Assembly (NCBI GenBank): GCA_031258625.1
Contig: JAIRMO010000038.1
Coordinates: forward strand, 1-23,896
Direction of reading: 5' to 3'
Length of the DNA stretch: 23,896 bases
Source of the DNA: Spirochaetaceae bacterium
GTDB taxonomy: Bacteria; Spirochaetota; Spirochaetia; Treponematales; Breznakiellaceae
Part shown: piece by piece, positions 1 through 8,741 of the stretch
Position numbering within the stretch: the first letter of the stretch is position 1
Layout: each line of letters begins with the position of its first letter
The notes under the pieces: model-generated
What the model was told of the DNA's origin: nothing
Seen by the model: only the letters and a program-made list of their open reading frames with translations
The model's database searches: none
Program-made: the position numbers and the translations under genes

Positions 1-3000
1 GATGTTCAACAAAAGGCAGCCAGGGAATTGTTAAAACACCTCCAGATTACGGATGAGGAATTCGCCGATAAGGCCGCGGCCATAGCCAAAATTGATGAAC
101 AGATAGCTGCCTACGACACCTCCCTGGAAGAACTGAGCCGTATGACCACTATGGTGGACGAAAATCTCAAGCGGATCGGGGAAGAATCGGTTTTTGTGGA
201 AAATGTCTACAAGCGGGTTTCCCACGCCAAGGATAAGCTGGATATCCTGGAAAAGGACCTTTCGGATGCGGAACTGCGGTTTGAGCGGGAAAGTACCGCT
301 TCCCTGGAACAGGCCGTGGATTCCTTGATGATTTCGGTGCGTTCCTCGGTATCGGATTTAACGGTTCAGATGGAAACCATTGAACGGAAGGTCGAAGATC
401 ACCGGGAAGCGGTGGATAAGGTTGAAAAGGCCCGGGAGGAAAATCTTGCCCGGGACACGGAGCTTATCCATCAGACCTTTAACGAAGCCCTGAACCGGGC
501 CGTTTCCCGGGCGGATAAAGTGGAGGACGCCGCCTTGGTAAAGCTCCGGGAGCAGGCCCTGGAGCGGGTGCAGCGGTATCAGGCGGCGGTAGAGGAAAAA
601 TTCAAAGCCTATCAGGAAAACACAAAAATCAAGGCCGCTGAAACCCAGGGTCTTATCAAGACCTATAAGGATGAATGGAAAAACGACAGCGCCGAAATTG
701 AGGCAAAACAGAAGGCTTACCGGGATGAATGGAAAAAAGACGTCCTGGAACTAAATGAACTTGCCCGGGAACAAAAGGAAACCTGGAAAAATGATTTCCT
801 GGAATTAAAGGAATTTGCCAAAACCCAACGGGAGACCTGGAAGCAGGAGATCGCTCAACAGGAAATCGCCGCCCGTCAACTCCTGGTTTCCCTGAAAACG
901 ACCACCGCGGAAACACAAGAGGTCTTTACCGTCAAAATCGCCGCCCTGGAAGATCTTTTGACGGAGCTTAGAAGCCATGTCGGCGGGGAGATCTCCCGGA
1001 TAGAAACAACGTTGTCCGACGATACCGGGGCCCTGGAAAAACGGATGGAGGAGCTTCACCGGCAAGTCTCCACGGCCTCCCGTCAGATCGAAGAGGATCT
1101 GCGCCACGGCCTGGGGGAAGCCGAAAAGCAGGCCCTGGCCTTGGCGGAAGAAAACCTGGAAAAGTGGCGGCGTACCATAGAAGCCGCCGATACCAAAGTG
1201 CGGGACAGCCTGGTTTTCCTGGAAGGGGCTTCCGCCAGGCAGGCTGAAAAAAATACCGCCGAAATCAAAAAACTGGAGAACCTGCAAAACCAATTCGACG
1301 GATTTATTGCCCAGGGAGAAGAACGTATTGCCGCCGAAACCCAAATTCTGGAAAGCCGTTTAGGGGAACTGCGGAAATATACCGCCGAAAGCGCCGATGG
1401 GATCAAAAACGATATAGCCCGGATTATGGGAGAAATAGAACAAAAAGCCGAAGCCATGGCCGGGGAAAACCTGGAAAAGTGGGAGCAGATGGGGGAAGCG
1501 GCCAATGCCAAAACCCGGGATATCCTGGCGGCCTTAGAAGCCTCTTTCGCCGAGCAAACGAAGAATATCGCCGCTGAAACCGCGGCGGTAGAAAAACAGC
1601 TTACGGAACTGCGGGTTTATATGGAGGATTCAATTTCTCAGTTGGAATCCCAGGTGGAGCTGGCCATGGAGAAGGCCCAGAAAACGGGCCTGGAAGCGGC
1701 GGATCAAAAACTGGAAGAATACCGGGCCGCCCAATTACTCCAATACAAGCAGCTTGAGGCCCTGGCGGACGACACCGCCCGGCTGGATACGGAACTGCGC
1801 AGTTATATGCGGGAGACCGAAGACCGGGTACGCCAGGATTTTATGCTTTATGAACGGGAAGCGGCCCAATACCGTTCCGCTATAAGCGCCGAATTTACCG
1901 CCTCAGCCCAAACCCTGAAAGATGAGATGGGGGAGGTGGAGAAGGGATTGACCGCTCTAAAATCCCAGGCCTATGACAATGTTTCGGAGAAACTCCGGGT
2001 ATTTGAGGATGAATTTTTCCAGGACCTTTCCAGGCGGAGTGGGGATATTGACCGCCAGCTGGAGGAATGGCATGCCGTAATGGGCGGGAAATTGGACAGC
2101 CTGGCGGAAGAAACCGTAACGGAGCGCCGGAATATAGAGTTGACCTTCGCGGAACAACTCAAACACCGGCTTCAGGAACAACATGATAAATTCATTGCGG
2201 AGCTGGAACACATCAAAGCTGAAACCGGAGCTTTTGAAGAGGGAATCCGGGAACAAATGAATCAGGCGGATCTATCCCTGACCGCTTTAAAGGAACAGCT
2301 AGACCGGGATCTCAAAGAGTCCCGGAACGTCGCCGAGGTAAGTGCCAAGGCCGAAATTGGCCGTTACGGGTTATCCATGGCGGAGTCCCTGAAGCAGCAT
2401 CAGCGGGAACTGGAAGGGTCCCTCAAGGAACTATCCGACTGGGTTAACGAACGAAACGGTGAAATCACCGACCTGCTGGAAAATTCCCGCCGGGAGACCG
2501 AGGAATGGCAGTACAAATTTTCCGCCCAGATCCGGGACGCGGATAATACCATTGACGAGGCCCGCCGCCGGGCCCGGGAACTTGCCGCGGAAAGTGATGA
2601 ACGCCTCGCGGCGATCCGGACCTCCATCGAAGAGATCCATGAGGAAGCGGCGATCCACCGCACGGAGCTTTTTGCCCATTCCGACGAACAGGCCCGTACT
2701 CTGGACGGGGCCATCAAGGAAGCGGAACGGCATCTTAAGGAATTTATCAGCCAGACCAAACTTTTCGACAAGGCCAACGAGCTAAAAACCGAATTGGAAC
2801 ACCGTATTGAGGATATGGAAGCCGATATGGCCAGCCTGGATCAGCGCAGGTCCGAGGCCGCCGATTTGGAAGCCCAGTTCATCAAGATAAAACGCCTGGA
2901 AGACAATATCAGTTCCCGGATGACCCAATTTCTTTCGGAAAAACGCCGGATTGAGCTTATGGAAGCCGATTTTGCCAGGCTCCTGCAAACTTCCCAGGCG

Positions 3001-3636
3001 GTGGATGAAAAACTCGCCCAGATTTCCGCCTCCGATGACAGCCTCCAAGCCATCCAGATCCAGCTCCGGCAGCTCAGGGACGCCATGACGGATGCGGAGG
3101 AGAAGTACCAACGGATCGAAAAGAAAAATCAAACCCTGGAAGCGACCAACGACGGCATAAACCGGAACTTTAAAGCCCTTCAGGAAACGGAAGCGCTGGC
3201 GCGGCGCTTGAACGAAGATCTGGGCCGTTTCTCCGGCGAATTGGAGTCAATCCGGGTTTCCATAGAAGCCCTCAGCCGGGATAACGAAAAAGCCCAGGAA
3301 GCATCGGAAAAAATTTCCACCCTGGACTTCAGCCTTAACGAAATTGAAAAACGGATCGGCGACATGCAGGTTGCCCGGGAATGGCTTGCCCGGACCGAAA
3401 CCCGGCTTGACGAGTTGAACCATGAGGCCCAGGAACAGTTCAAACTTATGGGCGCCCTTTTAAAAGGAGGACAGGATAAGGGAAGGCCCAAGGAGAAGGG
3501 GGCGCCCCCCCCGGCGACCCGGGACAATGTGATACGCCTGCACCGTCAGGGTTGGTCGGTGGATGAGATAGCCCGGTCCCTCAAGCTTTCCAAAGGCGAA
3601 GTGGAGCTTATCCTGGAAATGGGTATAGCGAATTAG
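1..3636 (+). CDS. SpiroCoCo-type giant coiled-coil protein (5' end cut by window)
   Basis: The frame is open from base 1 (Asp-Val-Gln-Gln...) and a TTG at 28 is only one internal codon, so the gene almost certainly starts outside the window. At least 1211 residues are present. The sequence is nearly all charged helix rich in E, K, A, Q and R, with no signal peptide or membrane segment, so it is probably a cytoplasmic filament or scaffold-like protein. Four Trp codons at 676, 730, 784 and 838 are exactly 18 codons apart. Further on, a segment around 1090-1390 recurs 315 bp (105 residues) downstream, both copies containing ENLEKW. The last ~40 residues (about 3520-3636) change to a small helix-turn-helix-like domain (VIRLHRQGWSVDEIARSLKL). 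The architecture resembles the large coiled-coil proteins of spirochaetes; a structural role is inferred. It ends 5 bp before the convergent nth stop. Confidence 0.85.
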   Translation, partial: DVQQKAARELLKHLQITDEEFADKAAAIAKIDEQIAAYDTSLEELSRMTTMVDENLKRIGEESVFVENVYKRVSHAKDKLDILEKDLSDAELRFERESTASLEQAVDSLMISVRSSVSDLTVQMETIERKVEDHREAVDKVEKAREENLARDTELIHQTFNEALNRAVSRADKVEDAALVKLREQALERVQRYQAAVEEKFKAYQENTKIKAAETQGLIKTYKDEWKNDSAEIEAKQKAYRDEWKKDVLELNELAREQKETWKNDFLELKEFAKTQRETWKQEIAQQEIAARQLLVSLKTTTAETQEVFTVKIAALEDLLTELRSHVGGEISRIETTLSDDTGALEKRMEELHRQVSTASRQIEEDLRHGLGEAEKQALALAEENLEKWRRTIEAADTKVRDSLVFLEGASARQAEKNTAEIKKLENLQNQFDGFIAQGEERIAAETQILESRLGELRKYTAESADGIKNDIARIMGEIEQKAEAMAGENLEKWEQMGEAANAKTRDILAALEASFAEQTKNIAAETAAVEKQLTELRVYMEDSISQLESQVELAMEKAQKTGLEAADQKLEEYRAAQLLQYKQLEALADDTARLDTELRSYMRETEDRVRQDFMLYEREAAQYRSAISAEFTASAQTLKDEMGEVEKGLTALKSQAYDNVSEKLRVFEDEFFQDLSRRSGDIDRQLEEWHAVMGGKLDSLAEETVTERRNIELTFAEQLKHRLQEQHDKFIAELEHIKAETGAFEEGIREQMNQADLSLTALKEQLDRDLKESRNVAEVSAKAEIGRYGLSMAESLKQHQRELEGSLKELSDWVNERNGEITDLLENSRRETEEWQYKFSAQIRDADNTIDEARRRARELAAESDERLAAIRTSIEEIHEEAAIHRTELFAHSDEQARTLDGAIKEAERHLKEFISQTKLFDKANELKTELEHRIEDMEADMASLDQRRSEAADLEAQFIKIKRLEDNISSRMTQFLSEKRRIELMEADFARLLQTSQAVDEKLAQISASDDSLQAIQIQLRQLRDAMTDAEEKYQRIEKKNQTLEATNDGINRNFKALQETEALARRLNEDLGRFSGELESIRVSIEALSRDNEKAQEASEKISTLDFSLNEIEKRIGDMQVAREWLARTETRLDELNHEAQEQFKLMGALLKGGQDKGRPKEKGAPPPATRDNVIRLHRQGWSVDEIARSLKLSKGEVELILEMGIAN

Positions 3637-3641
3637 CCGGC

Positions 3642-4328
3642 CTACCGGGACTTTTCCACCCCCAGTCTTTGGCAGTGGGCCCGAATCACACACCGGGAAC
3701 AAAAGGGACTGACCGGCCGGCAGAGGTTTTGTCCGTAAAGTACGAGGAGGGCGTTTATCCCCTTCCAATATTTCCGGGGCAGAATGTGCCGCAGGATCCC
3801 TTCGGTTTCATCGGGGTTTCGGGAACTGAGCCACCCCGAGCGGTTACATATCCGGTGTACGTGAACGTCCACGCAAATCCCGTCCATATCAAAGGCCTCG
3901 ATCAGGACCAGGTTTGCCGTTTTCCGCCCCACCCCGGGCAGGGCGAGGAGGGCTTCCATATCCGCCGGTACCTTGCCGCCGTATTGTTCCCCCAGGATCC
4001 GGGCTATTTTTCGGAGGTTCTCCGCCTTGGTCCGGTAAAACCCCGCGGGATACACCAGCCGGAGCAGTTCCTCCTCCGGCAGGGCGAGGAGGGCCTCCGG
4101 GGTGGGGGCCTTTTCCAGGAGGGCCTTGGAACAAACCAGGGTTACCTCATCCTTGGTACGGAGGCTGAGGATGGTGGACGCCAGCACCGCCCAGGGGTCC
4201 TGCTTGTACCGTTCCGCCACGGTGGTTACCGAGGGATCCCGGTTATCCCGGCGGCCTTCGGTACGGGCGGTATCCCGCCATTTTTGCAGGGCTCCGATGA
4301 TCCCCTTCCAATCAGGTTGTGTGTCCAT
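3642..4328 (-). CDS. nth: Endonuclease III (DNA glycosylase/AP lyase)
   Basis: This base-excision-repair enzyme removes oxidised pyrimidines and cleaves the abasic site. From the ATG at 4328 it has 228 residues, slightly longer than the usual ~210. Visible signatures are the helix-hairpin-helix LPGVGRKTANLVL with the catalytic Lys at about 136, the catalytic Asp at about 154 in VDVHVHR, and the C-terminal [4Fe-4S] ligands Cys203-X6-Cys210-X2-Cys213-X5-Cys219. The ATG at 4328 overlaps the ispF stop by one base (TAATG), a strong translational-coupling signal, and is preferred over an upstream TTG at 4349. It is the last gene of the carD-ispF-nth group and converges on the coiled-coil gene. No T-run terminator is seen in the 5-bp gap. 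The E. coli LLSAQ loop reads ILSLRTKD here. Confidence 0.95.
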   Translation of the reverse strand: MDTQPDWKGIIGALQKWRDTARTEGRRDNRDPSVTTVAERYKQDPWAVLASTILSLRTKDEVTLVCSKALLEKAPTPEALLALPEEELLRLVYPAGFYRTKAENLRKIARILGEQYGGKVPADMEALLALPGVGRKTANLVLIEAFDMDGICVDVHVHRICNRSGWLSSRNPDETEGILRHILPRKYWKGINALLVLYGQNLCRPVSPFCSRCVIRAHCQRLGVEKSR

Positions 4329-4804
4329 TATGCCCGCTCCAAAAGACAAACCGCCAATGCCTCAACGGCCCCGGCCTCCCCCACCGGCCCCAGGCCCTCG
4401 TTGGTTTTACCCTTAACCAACACCGCCTCCCGGGGCAGTTCCAGAACCGCCGCCAGGGCGATACGGATCGGCTCCCGGTAAGGAAGGATCCGGGGGGTTT
4501 CGCAGATCACCACACAGTCCAGGTTCACCGGACGCCACCCCCGGGCCTTGACTTTTCCATAGGCGGTTTTTAACAATTCCAGGGAGTCCGCGTCTTTCCA
4601 GGCGGGGTCCTGGGGGGGGAACAATTCCCCGATATCGCCAAGCCCCGCCGCGCCCAGAAGGGCGTCGGTTACCGCGTGGGCCAATACATCCCCGTCGGAA
4701 TGGCCCGCCTCACCCCGGTCCGAAGGAAGTTCCACCCCGGCCAATAAAAACCGCCTGCCGGGGATCAGCCGGTGGAGATCCCATCCGAGCCCCACCCGTA
4801 TCAT
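4328..4804 (-). CDS. ispF: 2-C-methyl-D-erythritol 2,4-cyclodiphosphate synthase
   Basis: IspF is the cyclase of the non-mevalonate isoprenoid pathway. It turns CDP-methylerythritol 2-phosphate into MEcPP with loss of CMP, as a Zn-dependent trimer. The 158-residue length matches the family. The N-terminal metal ligands are in GWDLHRL, the second metal/substrate region is GHSDGDVLAHAVTDALLG followed by LGDIGELFP, and the C-terminal KTNEGLGPVG loop is the nucleotide-binding segment. The start at 4804 is chosen because homology begins there. An in-frame extension to 4912 is low-complexity Arg/Gly sequence without family similarity. The ATG overlaps the stop of the small frame 4801-4965 (ATGA), and its own stop overlaps the nth ATG, so all three are probably translated from one message. 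Confidence 0.96.
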   Translation of the reverse strand: MIRVGLGWDLHRLIPGRRFLLAGVELPSDRGEAGHSDGDVLAHAVTDALLGAAGLGDIGELFPPQDPAWKDADSLELLKTAYGKVKARGWRPVNLDCVVICETPRILPYREPIRIALAAVLELPREAVLVKGKTNEGLGPVGEAGAVEALAVCLLERA

Positions 4805-4965
4805 GGGCCTTCCGGCGCTTCGGGGAAGGGCGGCTTCCGCTCCCCGGCGGTTCCGGGGACATTGGCCGCGGGCCCGGGGAATTCCCCCCCCATCCCGGCG
4901 GCGCCGGTACATTGAGACCTCCGGGGGGTTCGGGCGGCTATTACCGCGGCGACAGGGGCGTCCAT
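4801..4965 (-). pseudogene. 54-codon frame, probable internally deleted ispD relic
   Basis: The frame starts with ATG 5 nt after the carD stop and ends with TGA overlapping the ispF ATG (ATGA). Its first residues, MDAPVAAVIAA, match the N-terminus of the intact IspD in this window (MDALIAVVIAA) at 8 of 11 positions; this is the beta-strand before the IspD nucleotide-binding Gly-rich loop. After that the sequence (RTPRRSQCTGAAGMGGEFPG...) is not recognisably IspD, although GMGGEFP is reminiscent of the loop that follows in many IspDs. Mycobacteria carry carD-ispD-ispF in this order, which supports a former full-length ispD here. Because the frame is open and keeps the stop/start overlaps, it may still serve as a coupling ORF. 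The similarity is short, so chance is not excluded. Confidence 0.5.
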
Positions 4966-4970
4966 GATTG

Positions 4971-5471
4971 TTATTTTGGTTCCAGCCGGTTGAAAATCAT
5001 GGTTTCCACCTCTTCTTTGCTTTTTTTGAGGGAGAAAGAAACCTCATCTTCCAAAAGCTTTAGGGCGGAATCGTAGAGTTTCCGTTCCAGAATGGGCAGT
5101 TCCTTAACCTTGCTCCGATGATACAGGGAACGGACTATGGCGGCTATATCCAGAACGCTTCCTTTTTTGAGGAGGTCCAGATTCATCTGATACCGGAGTT
5201 TCCAATCCGAAGGGATAGGTTCATAATCCTCACTGATGAGTTCCAGGGCCTTACAGGCCTCCTCCTCCGAAACAATGGCCCTGATCCCCAATCCTTCCGC
5301 CTTGTCCACCGGAACCATGATGGTCATGTCCGACACCTCAAGATAGATAACATAATAGAGTATCTTTTCGTTTTTGAATTCCTTTTCTTCTATGGAGAGA
5401 ACAATTCCCACCCCTTGACTCGGATAAACTACTTTTTGTTCGACCTGAAAGCCCAAAATCTCATTATTCAT
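4971..5471 (-). CDS. carD: CarD/CdnL-family RNA polymerase-binding transcription regulator
   Basis: The protein has 166 residues, the usual family size. The N-terminal RNAP-interaction domain is recognisable from FQVEQKVVYPSQGVGIVLSIEE through a beta-rich segment ending in MTIMVPVDKAEGLGIR. The C-terminal half is helical and contains W-K-L-R-Y (SDWKLRYQMNLD), like the DNA-minor-groove contact region of CarD. Proteins of this family bind the RNAP beta subunit and stabilise open complexes, often at rRNA promoters. A GTG at 5474 lies directly before the ATG at 5471; neither has a clear Shine-Dalgarno, and I use the ATG. An AT-rich TATATT about 10-15 nt upstream could be a -10 element, but no good -35 is seen. 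The downstream small frame begins 5 nt after its stop. Confidence 0.9.
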   Translation of the reverse strand: MNNEILGFQVEQKVVYPSQGVGIVLSIEEKEFKNEKILYYVIYLEVSDMTIMVPVDKAEGLGIRAIVSEEEACKALELISEDYEPIPSDWKLRYQMNLDLLKKGSVLDIAAIVRSLYHRSKVKELPILERKLYDSALKLLEDEVSFSLKKSKEEVETMIFNRLEPK

Positions 5472-5497
5472 CACTATTTAATATAACACACAACCGC

Positions 5498-5512
5498 GGC
5501 TTTGGGAAAGCC
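5498..5512. other. Hairpin between oppA-like gene and carD
   Basis: GGCTTT-GGG-AAAGCC is a perfect 6-bp stem with a 3-nt loop just after the stop of the peptide-binding gene and just before carD. No T-run follows on the minus strand, so it is at best a weak terminator or a transcript-stabilising hairpin. The flanking AAAGCCTCTATT resembles sequence at 18819-18830 upstream of gdhA. Confidence 0.35.
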
Positions 5513-5519
5513 TCTATTT

Positions 5520-7283
5520 CTACGGCTGTTTCCCCAGGGCTATTCCCGGGAGGGGCCGGGAAACTTTAAAGGACAGGTACTTAAAGGGGTGAATGTCCAG
5601 GGCATTGGGAAACCAGCCGTCCAGTTCGTCCATGTCCACCACGTTTAAGGCGGGGCTGTAGAAAATGGGAAGTACCGTTCCCCGTTCCAGGAGCAGTTCT
5701 TCCGCCTTGGACAGGGTTTGCCACCGTTTTTCCCCTTCCTCGGTCATGGATTCTTCCATCAGATTTTCATAATCATCATCATTGTACCGGGCGTCGTTCA
5801 AATTGGAATCCCGGCGCCACATCTGCAAAAAGGTATAGGGATCCGCAAAATCCCCGATCCAGGTGGAAAATCCCACTTCATAATCGTTTTGTTTAAGGGC
5901 CTGGAAGTATTGGCCGTAGGGGATTACCTCGATTTTAACTTTAAGGCCCAACTCGTTCATCCATGCGGCGGCCATGAGCCCCCCGACCCGGGCGGCGTCC
6001 GTGGAGGGGTTGATACGCATCACCAGTTCCGGGAGTTCCTTCCCGTCGGGGAAGCCCGCTTCGGCCAAAAGCCGCCGGGCCCCTTCCACATCGGTGGTAT
6101 CCAGCCCCGCTATCTGCGGATACCCGGGGATGGGGTAGATCAGGGTTTTGGCCGGAAGGTAATACCCCTCTCTGATTTGATCCCAGGGAAGGACCAGGGA
6201 AAGGGCCCGCCGGATCCGGTAATCGTTCCAGGGCGTCCGGGCGGACCGGATAAAATAATAATGGGTGGCAAACAGGGGATTGACGAGAATCCCGCTGCGG
6301 TCGGTGATGATTTCCAGGTTGACCTCCCCGGAAATCCACCGGGCCTCCCCGGAATTCCAGAGTACCGCGGCTTCGTCCCCGTCTGTGGTATACCGGAGAT
6401 GGATCCGGTTCAGGGAAACCCGGGCGGCATCCCAATAGAGGGTGTTTTTTGCTAAAACGAGGGTTTCCGCCTGGGACTCCAGGATGTAGAAGGGGCCGTT
6501 GGACGCCGGGGCCATACCGGTCCAGTCTTCCACCTCCAGCATGGAGGGGTGGAGGGGGCTAAAGGAATGATGACAGAGCATACTGGGGAAAAAAGAAGCC
6601 GGGGAATTGAGCCGTACCACCAGGGCCCTCGGGCCTTCCACCCGGATACCTACCTGGGCGGGATCCTCCAGGGCGCCGGTTCTGAAATCCCTGGCCCCTT
6701 CGATAATATCAAAGAGGGACGAATAGGGAGACTCCTTGGCCGGATCCAAGAGGGAAAGCCATGCCCTGCGGAAGTCCTCGGCCAGTACGGGATCGCCGTT
6801 CCAATACCGGGCGTTTTCCCGGATGGTAAAGGTCCACTGTTTTTTGTCCTCAGAAACAACCCACCGGGCCGCCAGGGCCGGGACCGGTTCCATGGTAAAG
6901 GGGTGATAGGAAAACAGGCCCTCGTAGAGGGCGGTGAAAATCTGGGCCTCGCTGGCAAGATAGGATTTGCGGAAATCCAATTCGAGCCCTTCCCCCTTGG
7001 AGAGGGCCACCGTAAGCTCGTCCCGGATAACGGGCCGGGGCCGGGATTCGGCATATTCCGGTTCCTCCGGGAGGCCGGATTCGGGTGCGTTCTCCGGCGG
7101 GGACGGCGCCGCGGTTTCCGCCGGGGCCTTCTCCGCGGCGGGGGGGGTGGCACAGGCCGGAATCAACATCAACAAAAGTCCTAACCCAAAGATCCGTTTC
7201 AAAAGGCCGGTTTTATCGGACAAAAAGTCCCCGCCGGCCGAATTTTGAAACCGGCCTCTATACTTTATCATGGTTTTTTTCAT
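5520..7283 (-). CDS. Peptide ABC transporter substrate-binding lipoprotein (OppA/DppA, SBP family 5)
   Basis: This is a predicted extracytoplasmic binding protein that would deliver peptides to an ABC importer. The start at 7283 (587 residues) is chosen because GAGGGAG lies 6 nt upstream; an ATG at 7304 has less support. The N-terminus has a long n-region, a hydrophobic stretch (IFGLGLLLML) and a lipobox-like IPAC, followed by a Pro/Ala/Glu-rich linker of about 35 residues. The mature part shows family-5 features: LTVALSKGEG near its start, then ALYEGLFSYHP, ENARYWNGDPVLAEDFRRAWL and, near the C-terminus, STWIGDFADPYTFLQMW and MEESMTEE. Length fits OppA-like proteins. No permease or ATPase genes are adjacent, so this may be an orphan binding protein. 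It is 66 nt downstream of the helical-protein gene, possibly co-transcribed. Confidence 0.9.
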   Translation of the reverse strand: MKKTMIKYRGRFQNSAGGDFLSDKTGLLKRIFGLGLLLMLIPACATPPAAEKAPAETAAPSPPENAPESGLPEEPEYAESRPRPVIRDELTVALSKGEGLELDFRKSYLASEAQIFTALYEGLFSYHPFTMEPVPALAARWVVSEDKKQWTFTIRENARYWNGDPVLAEDFRRAWLSLLDPAKESPYSSLFDIIEGARDFRTGALEDPAQVGIRVEGPRALVVRLNSPASFFPSMLCHHSFSPLHPSMLEVEDWTGMAPASNGPFYILESQAETLVLAKNTLYWDAARVSLNRIHLRYTTDGDEAAVLWNSGEARWISGEVNLEIITDRSGILVNPLFATHYYFIRSARTPWNDYRIRRALSLVLPWDQIREGYYLPAKTLIYPIPGYPQIAGLDTTDVEGARRLLAEAGFPDGKELPELVMRINPSTDAARVGGLMAAAWMNELGLKVKIEVIPYGQYFQALKQNDYEVGFSTWIGDFADPYTFLQMWRRDSNLNDARYNDDDYENLMEESMTEEGEKRWQTLSKAEELLLERGTVLPIFYSPALNVVDMDELDGWFPNALDIHPFKYLSFKVSRPLPGIALGKQP

Positions 7284-7349
7284 GGAATTCTCCCTCTTAC
7301 GCATGAACGTCCCAGGGCTCTTTCCGGGCGCGGTAATTCCCCGATCCGG

Positions 7350-8741
7350 TCAAATATCAGTGCTAATGCCTAAACGTTTGAACTGCTCCTCTTCCTCTTT
7401 CTGGGCGCTATATTCGTGACGTCTCTGGTTCGCTTTGATTATGGCGTTTTTCATGGTCGCTAATTCCGGCTTTATCCCCCTTACCTTATCCCGGTCTTCC
7501 TTATCCACCGTCAGTTTAAAAAAATCATCCAACGCCGATAGGGTCTTATGCAGGGATTGAACATCCCGAATGCTTTTTTCCAAAAGGGCTATCAGCCGAT
7601 CATCCGGCAGAGCCTCAAGTTTGGTCGCCCCGCTGCGGTTTACACCGGCAAGATGTCTCGCTTTTTGCTCGATGTCGCCGCGGAAGTGCGTAAAATTGAT
7701 CTTTTCTTTGACCGTTACCCCTTTGATGCTGTCAATGTATTCCACGTCATAAATAATCGGGTTCTGCTCTTTATTAAACATCTGTTTGAGGATCTGTTGT
7801 ATCTTTTCCCATAAACTTTTCCGGCGGTTCTCCAGGAGGGTTTCATTTTCATCTAATTTTGGAATGATTTCCGCAAAGGTAGCGGCCACGGAACTGATAA
7901 TCAGAAGGCCATCCGCCAGGATGGTCTTAAAAGACACCGGCGGTTTATCAACCTTGGATTGACTATTGGGAATTTGCAGGGATTTAAGGACCTTCTCCCG
8001 TAAAGCGGGGCCTTCCTTGGAAACGTCCTCTTTAATCAGTTCTTCCACCAAATCGGAGTAGAAGGGTTTACCGGGCATGGCGGAAATAAATTTTTTCTTT
8101 ATTTGAACTACCGCGGCCGGCTGTTCCAGGGATATGCCGGCAATTACCTTGTCCCGCAGGGCAAGTTTATAATTTTCCCGGTGAAAATCGGATATTTCCT
8201 TTAGAATAGTAAAAATCGTGGGAAGAACTTTGTTAAACTCCCCCAGGTTTTCGTTAATCGCCGAAAGGGCCAGGGGATCGCCCCCGAGCTTTAACTGGTT
8301 TATAACCTCCGTGACAGCCCGGGTATTCGCCGAGGAACTATCGGTACTTAAATGGCCCCAATCAATGTATTTTACCAGGGCGAGGATCTTTTTTATCCGG
8401 TCTAACGTAAGAAAATCAACGCTAAATTGATAAAAATTGACTAAAAAATCAAGCTGATTATCGTAATTGGCGAGGCGGATACTCAACTGTTCCACCCGTT
8501 CCATTTCAGTAAAAGATTCGGTCGCGGGGACCTCAATCTCCCCCATTTTGGCTTCCTGCTTATAAGGATCCTCATGGACAAGCCCTTTTTTGAGAAAAAG
8601 ATTGTAAAGTCCCAAATAAGCCGTATGAAAAGTACGGGATTCTTCTTTTAACTTTACCAATTCCGTCTTTTCAAGCCAATCTTGCCGGGCCGCCAGGGCC
8701 TCCGCCAAGGCCTTTTGATACTCGTTACTATCAACCATCAT
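7350..8741 (-). CDS. Uncharacterised helical cytoplasmic protein
   Basis: I do not recognise this 463-residue protein. It has no signal peptide, no transmembrane stretch and no evident nucleotide-binding or catalytic motif. The composition is strongly helical and charged. The central part (about residues 215-320) contains FKTILADGLLIISSVAATFAEIIPKL, the only moderately hydrophobic stretch. The C-terminal third is amphipathic helix ending in a charged tail (EEEEQFKRLGISTDI). Two consecutive ATGs (8741 and 8738) make the exact start uncertain by one codon. No Shine-Dalgarno is visible, but TTGCTT-17 nt-CATACT ends 5 nt before the ATG, so the message may be nearly leaderless. It diverges from the lipoprotein gene at 8891. 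Coding looks genuine: the frame is long in a relatively AT-rich segment and reads as balanced protein. Confidence 0.75.
   Translation of the reverse strand: MMVDSNEYQKALAEALAARQDWLEKTELVKLKEESRTFHTAYLGLYNLFLKKGLVHEDPYKQEAKMGEIEVPATESFTEMERVEQLSIRLANYDNQLDFLVNFYQFSVDFLTLDRIKKILALVKYIDWGHLSTDSSSANTRAVTEVINQLKLGGDPLALSAINENLGEFNKVLPTIFTILKEISDFHRENYKLALRDKVIAGISLEQPAAVVQIKKKFISAMPGKPFYSDLVEELIKEDVSKEGPALREKVLKSLQIPNSQSKVDKPPVSFKTILADGLLIISSVAATFAEIIPKLDENETLLENRRKSLWEKIQQILKQMFNKEQNPIIYDVEYIDSIKGVTVKEKINFTHFRGDIEQKARHLAGVNRSGATKLEALPDDRLIALLEKSIRDVQSLHKTLSALDDFFKLTVDKEDRDKVRGIKPELATMKNAIIKANQRRHEYSAQKEEEEQFKRLGISTDI

Noticed and set aside
3669..4481. 270-codon plus-strand frame opposite nth and ispF
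   Set aside because: Both genes on the other strand carry complete catalytic motifs; this frame reads as low-complexity Pro/Gly sequence.
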